Of a stretch of 64,000 nt of DNA, positions 10,064-19,272 are shown one piece after another; the first letter of the stretch is position 1, and each line of letters opens with the position of its first letter. The notes beneath the pieces are model-generated. The model did no database searches. It saw nothing but the letters and a program-made list of their open reading frames with translations, and was not told the DNA's origin. The position numbers were made by a program, and so were the translations under genes. The stretch spans positions 124,001 through 188,000 of the forward strand of contig CAYPPG010000002.1 in the NCBI GenBank assembly GCA_964412555.1, in the 5' to 3' direction. This DNA is from CAYPPG01 sp964412555. Lineage in GTDB: Bacteria > Hinthialibacterota > Hinthialibacteria > Hinthialibacterales > Hinthialibacteraceae.

Positions 10064-12022
10064 TTGACGCACCAACGGAGCTGGTTGGGGAAAACGTTGG
10101 AATCGAATGTTCCGGAATCGGCCGACATGATGAACAGGAAAGGTTTGCATAGCGAACTGCGCACGATTCGATTCCTGTTATCCTATGTTTTGCGATATAA
10201 GAAACGCCTAGTATGGGTGGTTTTGTGCAGCCTTGTCGTTTCCGTTTTGAGTGTCGGTTCTCTTACCATGCTTATGCCGGTCGTAGAGACGATCTTCGAA
10301 CAGCGTGAGCAGGTGGGGGCATTGAGCCGGACGCCTGGAAAATTGCATGAATTATTGAGTCCCTTCTACCGCATCGTCGATACCTATGCCCACTCCTCTC
10401 CGTTCGGTACGCTTCTATTTGCATGCTGCTGTTATTTGACGATTGTAGCCATGTATGGTGGATTTCGTTATCTGCACGAATATATGAGCCGCTGGATTGG
10501 GCATCGTGTCATCATCGATTTGCAACGAGATCTTTTTGACCGGCTCACCTATTTCAATGCCGCTTATTTTGCCCGTAATAAGGTCGGATCGATTCTTTCG
10601 TATTTCACGGTCGATGTGCGTGTCATCGGATTGACCGTGATCAATGCATTTGGCCGCCTGCTGTTGGAACCGTGCGTTTTGCTGATTTCAATTGCCGCTT
10701 TGCTTTATCTGCAATGGAAATTGACATTGCTCTATATGTTGATCTTTCCTCTTTTGCTGTGGACGATTCGGTTTTTTGCGCTGAAGAACCGGCGAGCGGC
10801 TCGGAATCTTCAGGCGTACTTGGCTCGCATCGGTGCTTTTTTGCAGGAGCATTTCAGCCATATCCGGTTAGTGCAAGGCTATGAAATGTACGGCCATCAA
10901 CAGCGACGCTTTGAAACTGAAATTATTGGCACATTTCGCGCGTCGATGGGGATGGTTAAAGCCAAAGCGATCTCTTCCCCATTGAATGAATTTATTGGCT
11001 TGGCGGCCGCGTGTGTGATTTTGATCTTGGGGGGCTATTTTATATTGATCAAAGAGACATTGTATGGTAGTGAATTTGTTGTTTATTTGGCCATCTTAGG
11101 AACGATCTATCAACCCATCAAACGGATAGAGCATGCGATTCAGGAAATCCAACACGGATTTGCCGCGGCCGAACGAATTTTTGATGCATTGGCGACTGAA
11201 GCAACATTGCCCGATCGTCCGGATGCGTATGACATTCAATCTTTTGTGCAATCGATCCGGTTCGAGCGAATCGTATTTTCCTATGAACCGGAACAAATTG
11301 TCTTAAACGAGATTTCGTTTACAGCGCAAAAAGGTGAAGTAGTCGCCTTGGTAGGTCCGAGTGGGGCGGGAAAGACGACACTGGTCAATTTGATTCCCCG
11401 TTTCTATGATCCGGTTGACGGCTCTGTCTTGATCGATGGGTACGATCTTCGTGATTTACGCATTTCTTCTCTACGACGCTTGATGAGTATCGTTCCTCAA
11501 GATGTGTTGATATTTGCGGATACGATTCGCTTGAACATTACCTGTGGGGAGGAATGCTACTCGGAGGAGCAGGTCCGGAGCGCGGCACAAGCGGCGTTTG
11601 CCCATGATTTCATTTCTTCCTTACCGCATGGTTATGATACTATTGTCGGCGAACGGGGTGTTTCCCTCTCCGGGGGGCAATGTCAACGGCTTGCCCTGGC
11701 GCGGGCGTTTCTGCGCAATGCCCCGATTTTGATCCTGGATGAAGCGACTTCTTCGTTGGATAGTGAATCGGAACGGCATATCAAACGCTCCCTTCAATCT
11801 CTCATGCAAGGCCGGACCACCTTCGTTATCGCGCATCGCCTTTCGACCATTCTTTATGCGGATAAGATCGTTGTCTTGGATCGTGGACGGATTGTGGATC
11901 TCGGTTCCCATGCGGAACTATTGGAGCGGTGTAGTCTCTATCGGCGTCTATATGAATTGCAATTTTTAGAAGAGGAAATGTCACCCTCGACAGACTCTAT
12001 CGCGCAGACGGCGGAAACATGA
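10064..12022 (+). CDS. ABC exporter, fused permease/ATPase (MsbA-like)
   Basis: 652-residue half-transporter expected to work as a homodimer in the inner membrane. The N-terminal half has about six membrane spans. The ATPase half has Walker A GPSGAGKTT, Q-loop VPQDVLIF, signature LSGGQ, Walker B ILILDEATSSLD and H-loop IAHRLST. This is the type 1 exporter fold of lipid A/lipid-linked product flippases. The substrate cannot be told from sequence, but the next gene is a membrane glycosyltransferase starting inside this stop codon, which suggests a glycolipid or cell-envelope product. The annotated start is a TTG; ATGs at 10127 and 10130 are plausible alternatives and would remove about 22 residues of unclear value. 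Confidence 0.92.
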   Translation: MTHQRSWLGKTLESNVPESADMMNRKGLHSELRTIRFLLSYVLRYKKRLVWVVLCSLVVSVLSVGSLTMLMPVVETIFEQREQVGALSRTPGKLHELLSPFYRIVDTYAHSSPFGTLLFACCCYLTIVAMYGGFRYLHEYMSRWIGHRVIIDLQRDLFDRLTYFNAAYFARNKVGSILSYFTVDVRVIGLTVINAFGRLLLEPCVLLISIAALLYLQWKLTLLYMLIFPLLLWTIRFFALKNRRAARNLQAYLARIGAFLQEHFSHIRLVQGYEMYGHQQRRFETEIIGTFRASMGMVKAKAISSPLNEFIGLAAACVILILGGYFILIKETLYGSEFVVYLAILGTIYQPIKRIEHAIQEIQHGFAAAERIFDALATEATLPDRPDAYDIQSFVQSIRFERIVFSYEPEQIVLNEISFTAQKGEVVALVGPSGAGKTTLVNLIPRFYDPVDGSVLIDGYDLRDLRISSLRRLMSIVPQDVLIFADTIRLNITCGEECYSEEQVRSAAQAAFAHDFISSLPHGYDTIVGERGVSLSGGQCQRLALARAFLRNAPILILDEATSSLDSESERHIKRSLQSLMQGRTTFVIAHRLSTILYADKIVVLDRGRIVDLGSHAELLERCSLYRRLYELQFLEEEMSPSTDSIAQTAET

Positions 12023-13944
12023 TGAAATGGAAATGGATTCCGGTTGTCTTGATTGTATGTCTTCATGCTTCAATCTTGTGGCATAGCGCAACAAAGACGT
12101 CCGCTTCCGTCGATGAACTCAGCCATTTGGCGACAGGATTGTATTCATTGAACAATCTCGATTTTCGGATCAACCGAGTTGCGCCTCCCTTTCAAAATTT
12201 AGTGAATGCCATACCGGTCGCTTTGTGGGGCGATTATCAGCTGCTGTATGACAATGAATGTTGGAAGAAAGGCATCTGGAACGGAATCGGTGATCAATTG
12301 CTTCTTGCCAATCCGGAGAATTTTCATTCCTTGTTGATGCGGGGGCGTATCGGGACAATTGTTCTTTCTGTCTTACTCTGTTTGACAGCATTCATTTGGG
12401 CATGGGAATGTTGGGGCTATATGCCGGCGCTGGTGGTGTTGTTCTTGATCGCCTTGGAACCCAATATCATGGCGCATGGACGGCTGACGACGACGGATAC
12501 CGCTCCGACTTTTCTGTTTCTCCTGACCGGTTATTTCTTCTGGCGTTTCACGCGCAAACCTTCTTTCCGGCGCTTGGTTTTGATCGGGATTGGATTCGGA
12601 TTGAGCTGGTATTCGAAGCATTCCGGAGTCATTTTGCTGCCGGCTCTCTTTCTCGGATTTTTATTCGTTTCCTGGTTTTTCGTTCATCGCCAAAAAGAAA
12701 ATGAACCATCCGAACAATCGGTATGGAGTACTTTTCCAGCTTTTCTGTCGCAAAGACTTCGAAATTGTAGTCCTATCATTCGACATAGTTCTTTTGCTTT
12801 CCTTTCGATTCTGCTGGTATTTGGTATCGGATTTTTGGTTATCTGGGGGGGATATGCATTCGAAGTCGGGGATTCGATTCCTGGTCCCCGCGCGCCGATG
12901 CGAAGTTATATATGGCATCATTTTCAAGTTCCTATTACGACTTTTTTTTATTTCTGCGGAATGGAACATGGAATCGATATCGATGGACGGGATCCGAATG
13001 AACCGTTTTGGCTTTTTCTTCGGAATTATCTTCCCGCTTTTAGTCATTGGGAAGGATTTTTCTCCAATCAAGCGCATCTACGGACCGGCCATCTCGGTTA
13101 TTTCATGGGAGAATTATCGTCGTATGGCTGGCGTTCCTATTATCCGGTGCTTTTTTTGATCAAAACTCCATTGCCCTTGCTTCTGATTTTTCTATTCGGA
13201 GCCTTGGCCATATGTTTTCGGCGTATCCATTTGGATGGATTGACTCTCGCTTCGTTTTTGTTGATTCCTGGAATTTATGCTTACGTGATCATTTTTTTTA
13301 ATACCGCCAACATTGGTTATCGTCATGCTTTGCCGATTGTTCCGTTTTTGATCGTTTTTTTTGCCGGTTCACTTGCGGCCTTTTGGATTCAGCTGCTGTC
13401 GAAAGGTGAGTATAAGAATAATGATACTGAAGAAGGTGATGCTCTGTATCCCTCTTCATATGTTGAGTCCAACGGTGAACATAAAGCGACTTCTCGAAAT
13501 CTGCCACTTCCGAAAAAGATTATGTTTGGCATGGGGATGTTGGTCTTGGTGTGGAATGGGATCGAAGTGCTCAGGATACACCCTCATTATTTGGAATATT
13601 TCAATTCGTTGATCGGCGGCCCGAAGTACGGTCATTATTACGCAGTGGATTCGAATTTGGATTGGGGACAGGATTTACTGCATCTGAAACGATATCTAAA
13701 TGAACACCGGCTGAATAACGTTCGGCTCTTGTACTTTGGACCGAAGGAATATCCGGATGCCTATCATGTTCCCCATGGGGAAGTGAAAAATCTGGATTCC
13801 ATCGAACCGGGTATTTATGTCGTCAGTGCTTCTTATTTGCATGGAATCGGTTCGCTTCCCGTGTATGAAAAGTTGGGGCCTTTTCATCGCCGGGAGCCGG
13901 ATGAGTATATAACGTATGCCATGTTTTTATATCATATGCGGTAG
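12019..13944 (+). CDS. Membrane glycosyltransferase, PMT/GT39-like
   Basis: 641 residues with about ten to twelve membrane spans, probably using a polyprenyl-phosphate sugar donor on the outer face of the inner membrane. The first loop carries SVDELSHLATGLY, matching the acidic catalytic loop (DE) of protein-mannosyltransferase/ArnT-like enzymes. A charged loop at about 465-500 separates the last spans from a C-terminal globular part (YAVDSNLDWGQDLLHLKRYL). That motif is typical of large PMT_2 proteins in environmental bacteria. The ATG overlaps the exporter TGA (ATGA), so translation is coupled. A joint role in making and exporting a glycosylated envelope component is inferred. It converges on the next gene with only three bases between stops. 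Confidence 0.85.
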   Translation: MMKWKWIPVVLIVCLHASILWHSATKTSASVDELSHLATGLYSLNNLDFRINRVAPPFQNLVNAIPVALWGDYQLLYDNECWKKGIWNGIGDQLLLANPENFHSLLMRGRIGTIVLSVLLCLTAFIWAWECWGYMPALVVLFLIALEPNIMAHGRLTTTDTAPTFLFLLTGYFFWRFTRKPSFRRLVLIGIGFGLSWYSKHSGVILLPALFLGFLFVSWFFVHRQKENEPSEQSVWSTFPAFLSQRLRNCSPIIRHSSFAFLSILLVFGIGFLVIWGGYAFEVGDSIPGPRAPMRSYIWHHFQVPITTFFYFCGMEHGIDIDGRDPNEPFWLFLRNYLPAFSHWEGFFSNQAHLRTGHLGYFMGELSSYGWRSYYPVLFLIKTPLPLLLIFLFGALAICFRRIHLDGLTLASFLLIPGIYAYVIIFFNTANIGYRHALPIVPFLIVFFAGSLAAFWIQLLSKGEYKNNDTEEGDALYPSSYVESNGEHKATSRNLPLPKKIMFGMGMLVLVWNGIEVLRIHPHYLEYFNSLIGGPKYGHYYAVDSNLDWGQDLLHLKRYLNEHRLNNVRLLYFGPKEYPDAYHVPHGEVKNLDSIEPGIYVVSASYLHGIGSLPVYEKLGPFHRREPDEYITYAMFLYHMR

Positions 13945-13947
13945 GGT

Positions 13948-14823
13948 CTAAGTGGAACGCTTTTCTTGTAGCCAATTGGTAAGGTTGTTTATTTCTTTGA
14001 ATTCAAATATTTTATCGGCGAGTTCTTCCAGCTGATTGTTTGATAAAGTTTGAAGTTGTTCCTGCAATACGGGGTCGTGATATCCAAATTTATGATGGAG
14101 GAAGCGAGAAATGAATAATAACTGTCCTTCTTGCTTACCTTCTTGCTTACCTTCTTGCTTACCTTCTTGCTTACCTTCTTTCCTTCCCTCTTCCAAAATG
14201 TCTTGGTAAATGATTGATTCGCGCATGGGAACCTCCCTGAAGGCCTGATGGATGATTTCTCTTTTAAACCGAAGGCCTGCTAAAATTTTTGCACAGTCGG
14301 TAATGAGATTTCTCTCCTTTATATTATCGATCTTTTTTACATGTTCGACAACCTGATTCAGTAAATCTGGCGGATTATGTGTTTTCGATAAAGTTGCCAA
14401 AGGTAACAACGCGGGATCTTGCAGAAATGATTCCGGATTCTCTTCCCATAGCCGGATGATTTGGAATGGATGGAATGTTTTTCCGAATGTGAACTCAGGT
14501 TGCAAGTCACGAGCAGCGGGAGATTCTTTTAATAGAACGACGGTTTGATCAACTGGAAGGTGGTATTGGCGATGCAAGCGAACCCAGTAATCCAGCATTC
14601 GTAAGGGGATCGGTGGATTGCTTTTTTCAACATTCACTTGAAATTCCAAATGGAGGATTCGATCTTGTGCCTCTAAAAAAATGACGGAATCGGCTCGGAT
14701 CGGTTCAACGCTCAATTCCTTTTCAATAACCCGAACCGGAGCAACTATATCTTTTACTCTCCATGCGGCATAGCGGGCGGGAAATTTTGTGCATAGGAAT
14801 TTGCAAATATTGTCGCAACTCAT
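13948..14823 (-). CDS. Rpn-type PD-(D/E)XK nuclease with DUF4351 tail
   Basis: 291-residue protein of the recombination-promoting nuclease/'putative transposase' superfamily. The N-terminal half has a PD-(D/E)XK-like core: Asp45 (IRADSVIFL) and Glu60-x-Gln62 (ILHLEFQVN). The C-terminal region (LLFISRFLHHKFGY...LEELADKIFEF...NWLQE) matches the DUF4351 helical pattern. Between them is a hydrophilic linker made of repeated EGKQ, encoded by a perfect 12-base tandem repeat. Family members are often found in multiple, rapidly decaying copies; this window has one more intact member and two remnants. The cellular role is unknown: they are linked to DNA cleavage and RecA-independent recombination in E. 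coli RpnA, not to true transposition. Confidence 0.8.
   Translation of the reverse strand: MSCDNICKFLCTKFPARYAAWRVKDIVAPVRVIEKELSVEPIRADSVIFLEAQDRILHLEFQVNVEKSNPPIPLRMLDYWVRLHRQYHLPVDQTVVLLKESPAARDLQPEFTFGKTFHPFQIIRLWEENPESFLQDPALLPLATLSKTHNPPDLLNQVVEHVKKIDNIKERNLITDCAKILAGLRFKREIIHQAFREVPMRESIIYQDILEEGRKEGKQEGKQEGKQEGKQEGQLLFISRFLHHKFGYHDPVLQEQLQTLSNNQLEELADKIFEFKEINNLTNWLQEKRST
14127..14174. repeat. 12-bp tandem repeat within the Rpn/DUF4351 gene
   Basis: Four perfect copies of CTTCTTGCTTAC on the plus strand, encoding the repeated EGKQ linker on the minus strand. The copy number is a multiple of three bases so slippage would keep frame. Degenerate copies continue on the low-residue side of the linker (KEG). 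Confidence 0.9.
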
Positions 14824-15012
14824 GATGCTCTACTCTTCTCAAATACGTGATATCAAACCGCATAGAGAATAAATAAAATGACATAATGTATCAAGGGAAA
14901 AGGTTTGTGGTTGGGATTTCTGATACAACTACAATTCTGTTCTAAAAAAATGTATGATCCTTACATTGATGAAGTCGATAAGTACTTTTCAGTCATGAAA
15001 TGGAGATAGACG

Positions 15013-18000
15013 ATGAAGAATCAAATCGGTGTTCACTTTCTTGTTTTTATCATATGTTCGGCGCTTTTGCCGATTCTTGCCGATGCAAAAGAGGAAGAAA
15101 GCATTCAACCGCATGGGGGGATGATCCGATACCCTGATGTCAGTGCAACGCATATTGCTTTTGTGTATGCGAATGATATCTGGCTTGTGCCAAAGAGTGG
15201 GGGGATGGCCTCTCCTCTTACCAATCCGGTTGGGGGGGAGATTTTTCCGCGCTTTCATCCCGACGGCAAGAGGATCGCATTTGTCGGGAATTATGATGGA
15301 AATGATGATATTTATACGTTGCCGATAGAGGGTGGTATTCCGGTGAGAGTCACTCACCATCCCGACAGGGAGCGTTTGTGTGATTGGACGCCGGATGGCC
15401 GACTTCTTTTTGCCTTCGGGGGGCTTGCCGGTCATTACCGACAATCCCAACTGTTTACGGTTGCCGCGGAAGGTGGGATGCCGCAAAAACTACCGGTTCC
15501 CTATGGTGGTTACGGAATCCTCGGTCCGGATGGGAAATGGTTGGCATATACACCGCATAACCGCGATTTCCGTACCTGGAAACGCTACCGAGGGGGATTG
15601 GCATCGGATATCTGGCTTTTCAATATCGAAAGCCATGAATCCAAACAGATCACCGATTGGGAGGGAACCGATACCTTTCCTATGTGGCATGGAGATACAA
15701 TTTATTTTCTTTCCGACGCAGGGAAGAGCCACCGTCTTAATATCTGGGCGTACGATGTCGATAGTGATGAGCGGCGGCAGATTACTCGATTTGATGAATA
15801 TGATGTGAAATGGCCGTCCATTGGTCCCGGTTCGAACGGAGAAGGGGAGATTGTCTTTCAATATGGAGCGGATTTATATTTGCTCAACCTTGCAACTGAA
15901 AAGAGCAAGGTCGTAAAAGTCACAATACCGGGTGCACGTCCCACTCTTCGGCCGGTTCTGAAAGATGTGAATAATTTGCTGCAGAATTGGAACATTTCTT
16001 CAACAGGGAAAAGAGCGGTTGTGGAAGCGCGTGGTGATATCTGGACGCTGCCGGCGGAAAAAGGATCCCCGTTTAATCTTACCCAAACGAGTGGTGCGGC
16101 GGAACGGGATCCGTCTTGGAGTCCGGATGGTCGTTGGATTGCGTATTTTTCTGATGAATCCGGTGATTACCACCTGTGGATCCGGCCGTCTGATGGCAGC
16201 GGGGAAGCCAAAAAACTGACTTCGTTTGAAACGGATTTCTTTTTCGATCCCACCTGGTCACCGGATTCGAAATGGATCGCGTTCAGCGACCAAGTGGATG
16301 CATTTTATATTTATAATGTCGAAAACGAAGAAAGCAAGCAAGTTGACAAGAATTTGATTCTTTCGTTAATGCCTTCGTCATTCAAGTTTAGTTGGTCTCA
16401 TAATTCATCCTGGTTGGCGTATACCAAGCGTGGCGACAATATTCTCGAGGCGATTTGGTTGTATAACGTGAAAGAGGGGAAATCCTATCAAGTCACCAGT
16501 GGTATGTTCATGGATTCGGAACCGACTTTTGACCGCAAAGGTGATTACTTATATTTCATTAGCAATCGGGAATATTCCAATCCGATTTACGGCGATGCCG
16601 GTCATAGTTTTGTCTATGTGAATTCCGGTATCCTCCATGCTGTCCCACTCCGCAGGGATGTGCCGAATCCTTACAAAGCGGAAAGCGACGAAGAAACCTG
16701 GGAAGATAAGAAAAAAGAGAAAGGGGATGAAGACGAAGAAAAGGATGAAGAAGCTGACGAGAAGGATAATGACAATGGCGGCGACGATGATGACGATGGG
16801 GACGATGATGACGACGGGGATGACGATGAAGATTGTGACGACGAAGAAGATGGGGACGACGATGACGACGGGGATGATGATGAAGATTGTGACGACGATG
16901 ACAATGGAGATGATAATGATGGTGGTGACGACGAGGAAGACGGGGATGACGATGATGAGGGCGAGGATGATGAAAAGGGCGATGAAGATGTGAAAAAAGA
17001 GGATAAGGAAGAAGAAAGTCTTGAAATCGACTTGGAGAATTTCGAATCCCGTGCTTTTCGGTTGCCAGTCTCGCGAGGGTACTTTAGCGATCTCCATGTG
17101 AATGATAAAGGCCAGTTGATTTACCGGCGCCGGCCTTCCGCCGGGAGTGAGGGAAGTTCTTCCATTAAACTCTTCGATTTGAATGACGAAGAGAATAAAG
17201 AAAAAACGGTTTTGGACAATGCCGGTTTCTTGGCGATGTCTGCGGACGGCAAGAAATTGCTGGTCAGTAGCGGCGGCGGTGTAGGGGTGATCGATGCAGC
17301 AGCCGGTCAACAGTTGGAAAAACGGATTTCCACTTCTTCTATGAAAACGGAAATCGATCCCCGCGAAGAATGGCGGCAGATTTTTGTCGATGCCTGGCGG
17401 ATTATGCGTGATTTCTTCTTTGATCCCAACATGCACGGGGTGGATTGGGAAGCGGTGCGCGAGCATTACGAAGCCATGTTGAAGGATTGTGTTTCCCGTG
17501 AAGATGTCGGTTATGTGATTGGTGAAATGATTGGCGAACTGAATGCGAGCCATACCTATTACGGCGGTGGAGACGTGGAACAGGCGCTACGGGAAAACGT
17601 TGGATTCCTCGGTGTCGATTTTGAATTGGATCAAGGGTTTTACAAAATTGCTCAAATCCATGAAGGTGGTGTTTGGGATACGGATGCTCGCAGTCCATTC
17701 TCGAAACTCGATAAAGCACAGCGGGAAGAATGCAATTATCTGTTTGCAGTCAATGGTGTTGATGTCGATACAAGGAAGGATCCATGGGCGGCGTTTCAAG
17801 GACTGTCCAGTGAAATTGTCACTTTGACGGTCGGGAAAGAACCGTGTATCGAAAGTGCGACGGATGTCGTGATTCAGCTGATTTCCGGAGGACGGGAAAG
17901 CGAATTGCGATTTCGCAACTGGATCGAGGAAAACCGTGCTTATGTCGAAAAGGAAACCGATGGCAAGGTCGGGTATATTTATGTTACGAATACGGGGTAC

Positions 18001-18591
18001 AGCGGCCAGAGCGATCTTTTCCGACAATTCTATGGACAAATGGATAAAGAAGCGCTCATCATTGATGAACGCTGGAACGGCGGCGGGCAAATGCCGGATC
18101 GTTTTGTCGAGTTATTGAACCGTCCGGTTTCTTTACATTTGTTCAAACGGCATGAAAAGAACTGGCGTGTTCCTCAGGTTAGTCATCAAGGTCCCAAATG
18201 CATGTTGATCAACGGACCGGCCGGCTCGGGTGGGGATTTGTTCCCCTTCTTGTTCCGGCATGCTCAACTCGGGAAACTGATTGGTACTCGGACATGGGGT
18301 GGAGTGATCGGCATTTTCGGGAATCCCAGAATGATCGATGGTGCGCGGATTACCGCTCCGAATATCACGATGTATGAAAATGATGGAACATTGACGATGG
18401 AGGGGCATGGCGTAGAACCGGATATCGAAGTCATCGACGATCCGGCTAAAATGGTCGACGGCGGCGATCCTCAGCTCGATGCAGCGATCAAGCATATGAT
18501 GGAAGAGATTGAAAAGAATCCTTACGATCCGCCGGCACGCCCGGATTATCCGGATCGCAGTGGGATGGGAATCAAAGAAGAGTATAAATAG
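15013..18591 (+). CDS. Tricorn-type protease (S41 family) with polyacidic insert
   Basis: 1192-residue secreted or periplasmic tricorn homologue that would trim peptides. A signal peptide (FLVFIICSALLPILADA) is followed by a six- then seven-bladed beta-propeller region with WSPDGRWIAYFSDESG-type blades. Next come a helical C1 region, a PDZ domain (NVGFLGVDFELDQGFYKIAQI) and the C2 catalytic domain. Catalytic residues are recognisable: Ser846-His847 (NASHTYY), nucleophile Ser1072 (GPAGSGGD) and Glu1130 (MEGHGVEPD). Residues about 556-670 form an Asp/Glu/Gly-rich stretch of more than 100 residues between the second propeller and C1, far larger than the usual charged linker. AUG start is preceded by GGAGAT. 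The gene stands alone and converges on the B12 operon. Confidence 0.93.
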   Translation: MKNQIGVHFLVFIICSALLPILADAKEEESIQPHGGMIRYPDVSATHIAFVYANDIWLVPKSGGMASPLTNPVGGEIFPRFHPDGKRIAFVGNYDGNDDIYTLPIEGGIPVRVTHHPDRERLCDWTPDGRLLFAFGGLAGHYRQSQLFTVAAEGGMPQKLPVPYGGYGILGPDGKWLAYTPHNRDFRTWKRYRGGLASDIWLFNIESHESKQITDWEGTDTFPMWHGDTIYFLSDAGKSHRLNIWAYDVDSDERRQITRFDEYDVKWPSIGPGSNGEGEIVFQYGADLYLLNLATEKSKVVKVTIPGARPTLRPVLKDVNNLLQNWNISSTGKRAVVEARGDIWTLPAEKGSPFNLTQTSGAAERDPSWSPDGRWIAYFSDESGDYHLWIRPSDGSGEAKKLTSFETDFFFDPTWSPDSKWIAFSDQVDAFYIYNVENEESKQVDKNLILSLMPSSFKFSWSHNSSWLAYTKRGDNILEAIWLYNVKEGKSYQVTSGMFMDSEPTFDRKGDYLYFISNREYSNPIYGDAGHSFVYVNSGILHAVPLRRDVPNPYKAESDEETWEDKKKEKGDEDEEKDEEADEKDNDNGGDDDDDGDDDDDGDDDEDCDDEEDGDDDDDGDDDEDCDDDDNGDDNDGGDDEEDGDDDDEGEDDEKGDEDVKKEDKEEESLEIDLENFESRAFRLPVSRGYFSDLHVNDKGQLIYRRRPSAGSEGSSSIKLFDLNDEENKEKTVLDNAGFLAMSADGKKLLVSSGGGVGVIDAAAGQQLEKRISTSSMKTEIDPREEWRQIFVDAWRIMRDFFFDPNMHGVDWEAVREHYEAMLKDCVSREDVGYVIGEMIGELNASHTYYGGGDVEQALRENVGFLGVDFELDQGFYKIAQIHEGGVWDTDARSPFSKLDKAQREECNYLFAVNGVDVDTRKDPWAAFQGLSSEIVTLTVGKEPCIESATDVVIQLISGGRESELRFRNWIEENRAYVEKETDGKVGYIYVTNTGYSGQSDLFRQFYGQMDKEALIIDERWNGGGQMPDRFVELLNRPVSLHLFKRHEKNWRVPQVSHQGPKCMLINGPAGSGGDLFPFLFRHAQLGKLIGTRTWGGVIGIFGNPRMIDGARITAPNITMYENDGTLTMEGHGVEPDIEVIDDPAKMVDGGDPQLDAAIKHMMEEIEKNPYDPPARPDYPDRSGMGIKEEYK
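16740..16990. repeat. Low-complexity GAC/GAT tract encoding the polyacidic insert
   Basis: Imperfect repeats of GATGAC/GACGAT/GGGGAC triplets encode runs of Asp with spaced Gly, Cys and Glu (units such as DDDDDGDDDEDCDD). Two near-identical copies of the Cys-containing unit lie about 60 bases apart, as expected for repeat expansion by slippage or unequal exchange. Confidence 0.85.
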
Positions 18592-18615
18592 AAAGAGTCC
18601 TCAAAAGGGAGAACG

Positions 18616-19269
18616 TTAATTCAAAAGCAAAGTAACCGTTTCTTTCACATTTGACGCATATCCATCTGCTCCTACTTCTTTCCACAAATTCGAATCAAAG
18701 CGAAAAGCAGCGCCTCCGACAAGAATTCGGGGGCAATCGGATGTGAATTGATTTCGAATCGAGTCGATCAATTTTTGAGTGGCGGGAATATTGAATACCA
18801 TGGTTGTGGAAATGCCAACCAGAGTTGCTTCGTGATCTTCAATCGCTTTTAGGATTCCATCTTGCGGCATATTGGTCCCAAGAAAGTGGACATCCCATCC
18901 TTGCGATTCGAGAACATCGGCAATGATATTTCCGCCTACTTGATGCAATTCATTTTGTACGCCGGTTAAAACCATGTTTCCCCGGTGGATTTCTGATTGG
19001 GGTAAATGAATGTAAGTTTGAGCCAGAACAAATTGTGTGATCGCTGTTGCCAAGTGCTCTTCTGCAACCGTGATTCTATTTTGTTCCCATAATTGACCAA
19101 TCTTGTAGAGAGAAGTTTGAAACACTTCCACATAGAGATCCAAGAGGGGAATCCCTTGGCGAATGGCTGCGAGAATGCATTCCACGGCATGTTGGCGCTG
19201 ACCGCTGACGATCGATTTCAAATAATTTTGTTGTATTTCCAGTAATTTTTCTGGGATTGAATTGTTCAT
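18616..19269 (-). CDS. Stand-alone cobalamin-binding protein, CarH-type light-sensing motifs
   Basis: 217 residues: an N-terminal four-helix B12-binding cap (about 1-90) and a C-terminal Rossmann-like B12-binding domain (about 95-217). The cap has W61-x9-E71-H72 (WEQNRITVAEEH) and the Rossmann part E107-x-H109-x-x-G112 (ELHQVG). This is the Wx9EH plus E/DxHxxG combination that characterises adenosylcobalamin-binding photoreceptors of the CarH/LitR type. No MerR DNA-binding domain or methyltransferase partner is attached. It is the last gene of a four-gene minus-strand operon, three bases after the response regulator stop. A role as the sensory input, by light or by cobalamin level, to that regulator is inferred. 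Corrinoid carrier function is the alternative, but the E in ExHxxG and absence of methyltransferase genes argue against it. Confidence 0.88.
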   Translation of the reverse strand: MNNSIPEKLLEIQQNYLKSIVSGQRQHAVECILAAIRQGIPLLDLYVEVFQTSLYKIGQLWEQNRITVAEEHLATAITQFVLAQTYIHLPQSEIHRGNMVLTGVQNELHQVGGNIIADVLESQGWDVHFLGTNMPQDGILKAIEDHEATLVGISTTMVFNIPATQKLIDSIRNQFTSDCPRILVGGAAFRFDSNLWKEVGADGYASNVKETVTLLLN

Positions 19270-19272
19270 GGA

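Noticed and set aside
9172..10164. A 330-codon minus-strand frame opposite rho
   Set aside because: Rho motifs on the plus strand are complete; the antisense frame has no family signature.
14127..14174. Possible CRISPR array
   Set aside because: Units are 12 bp with no spacers and encode in-frame linker repeats.
16549..17553. A long minus-strand frame rich in Ile and Val opposite the tricorn acidic region
   Set aside because: It is the complement of the GAC/GAT repeat; codons read as Ile/Val by chance. No start signal, family match or neighbouring gene supports it.
18616..19269. Corrinoid methyl carrier (MtaC-like) function
   Set aside because: No methyltransferase neighbour; motif is ExHxxG and Wx9EH, and the operon is a signalling one.
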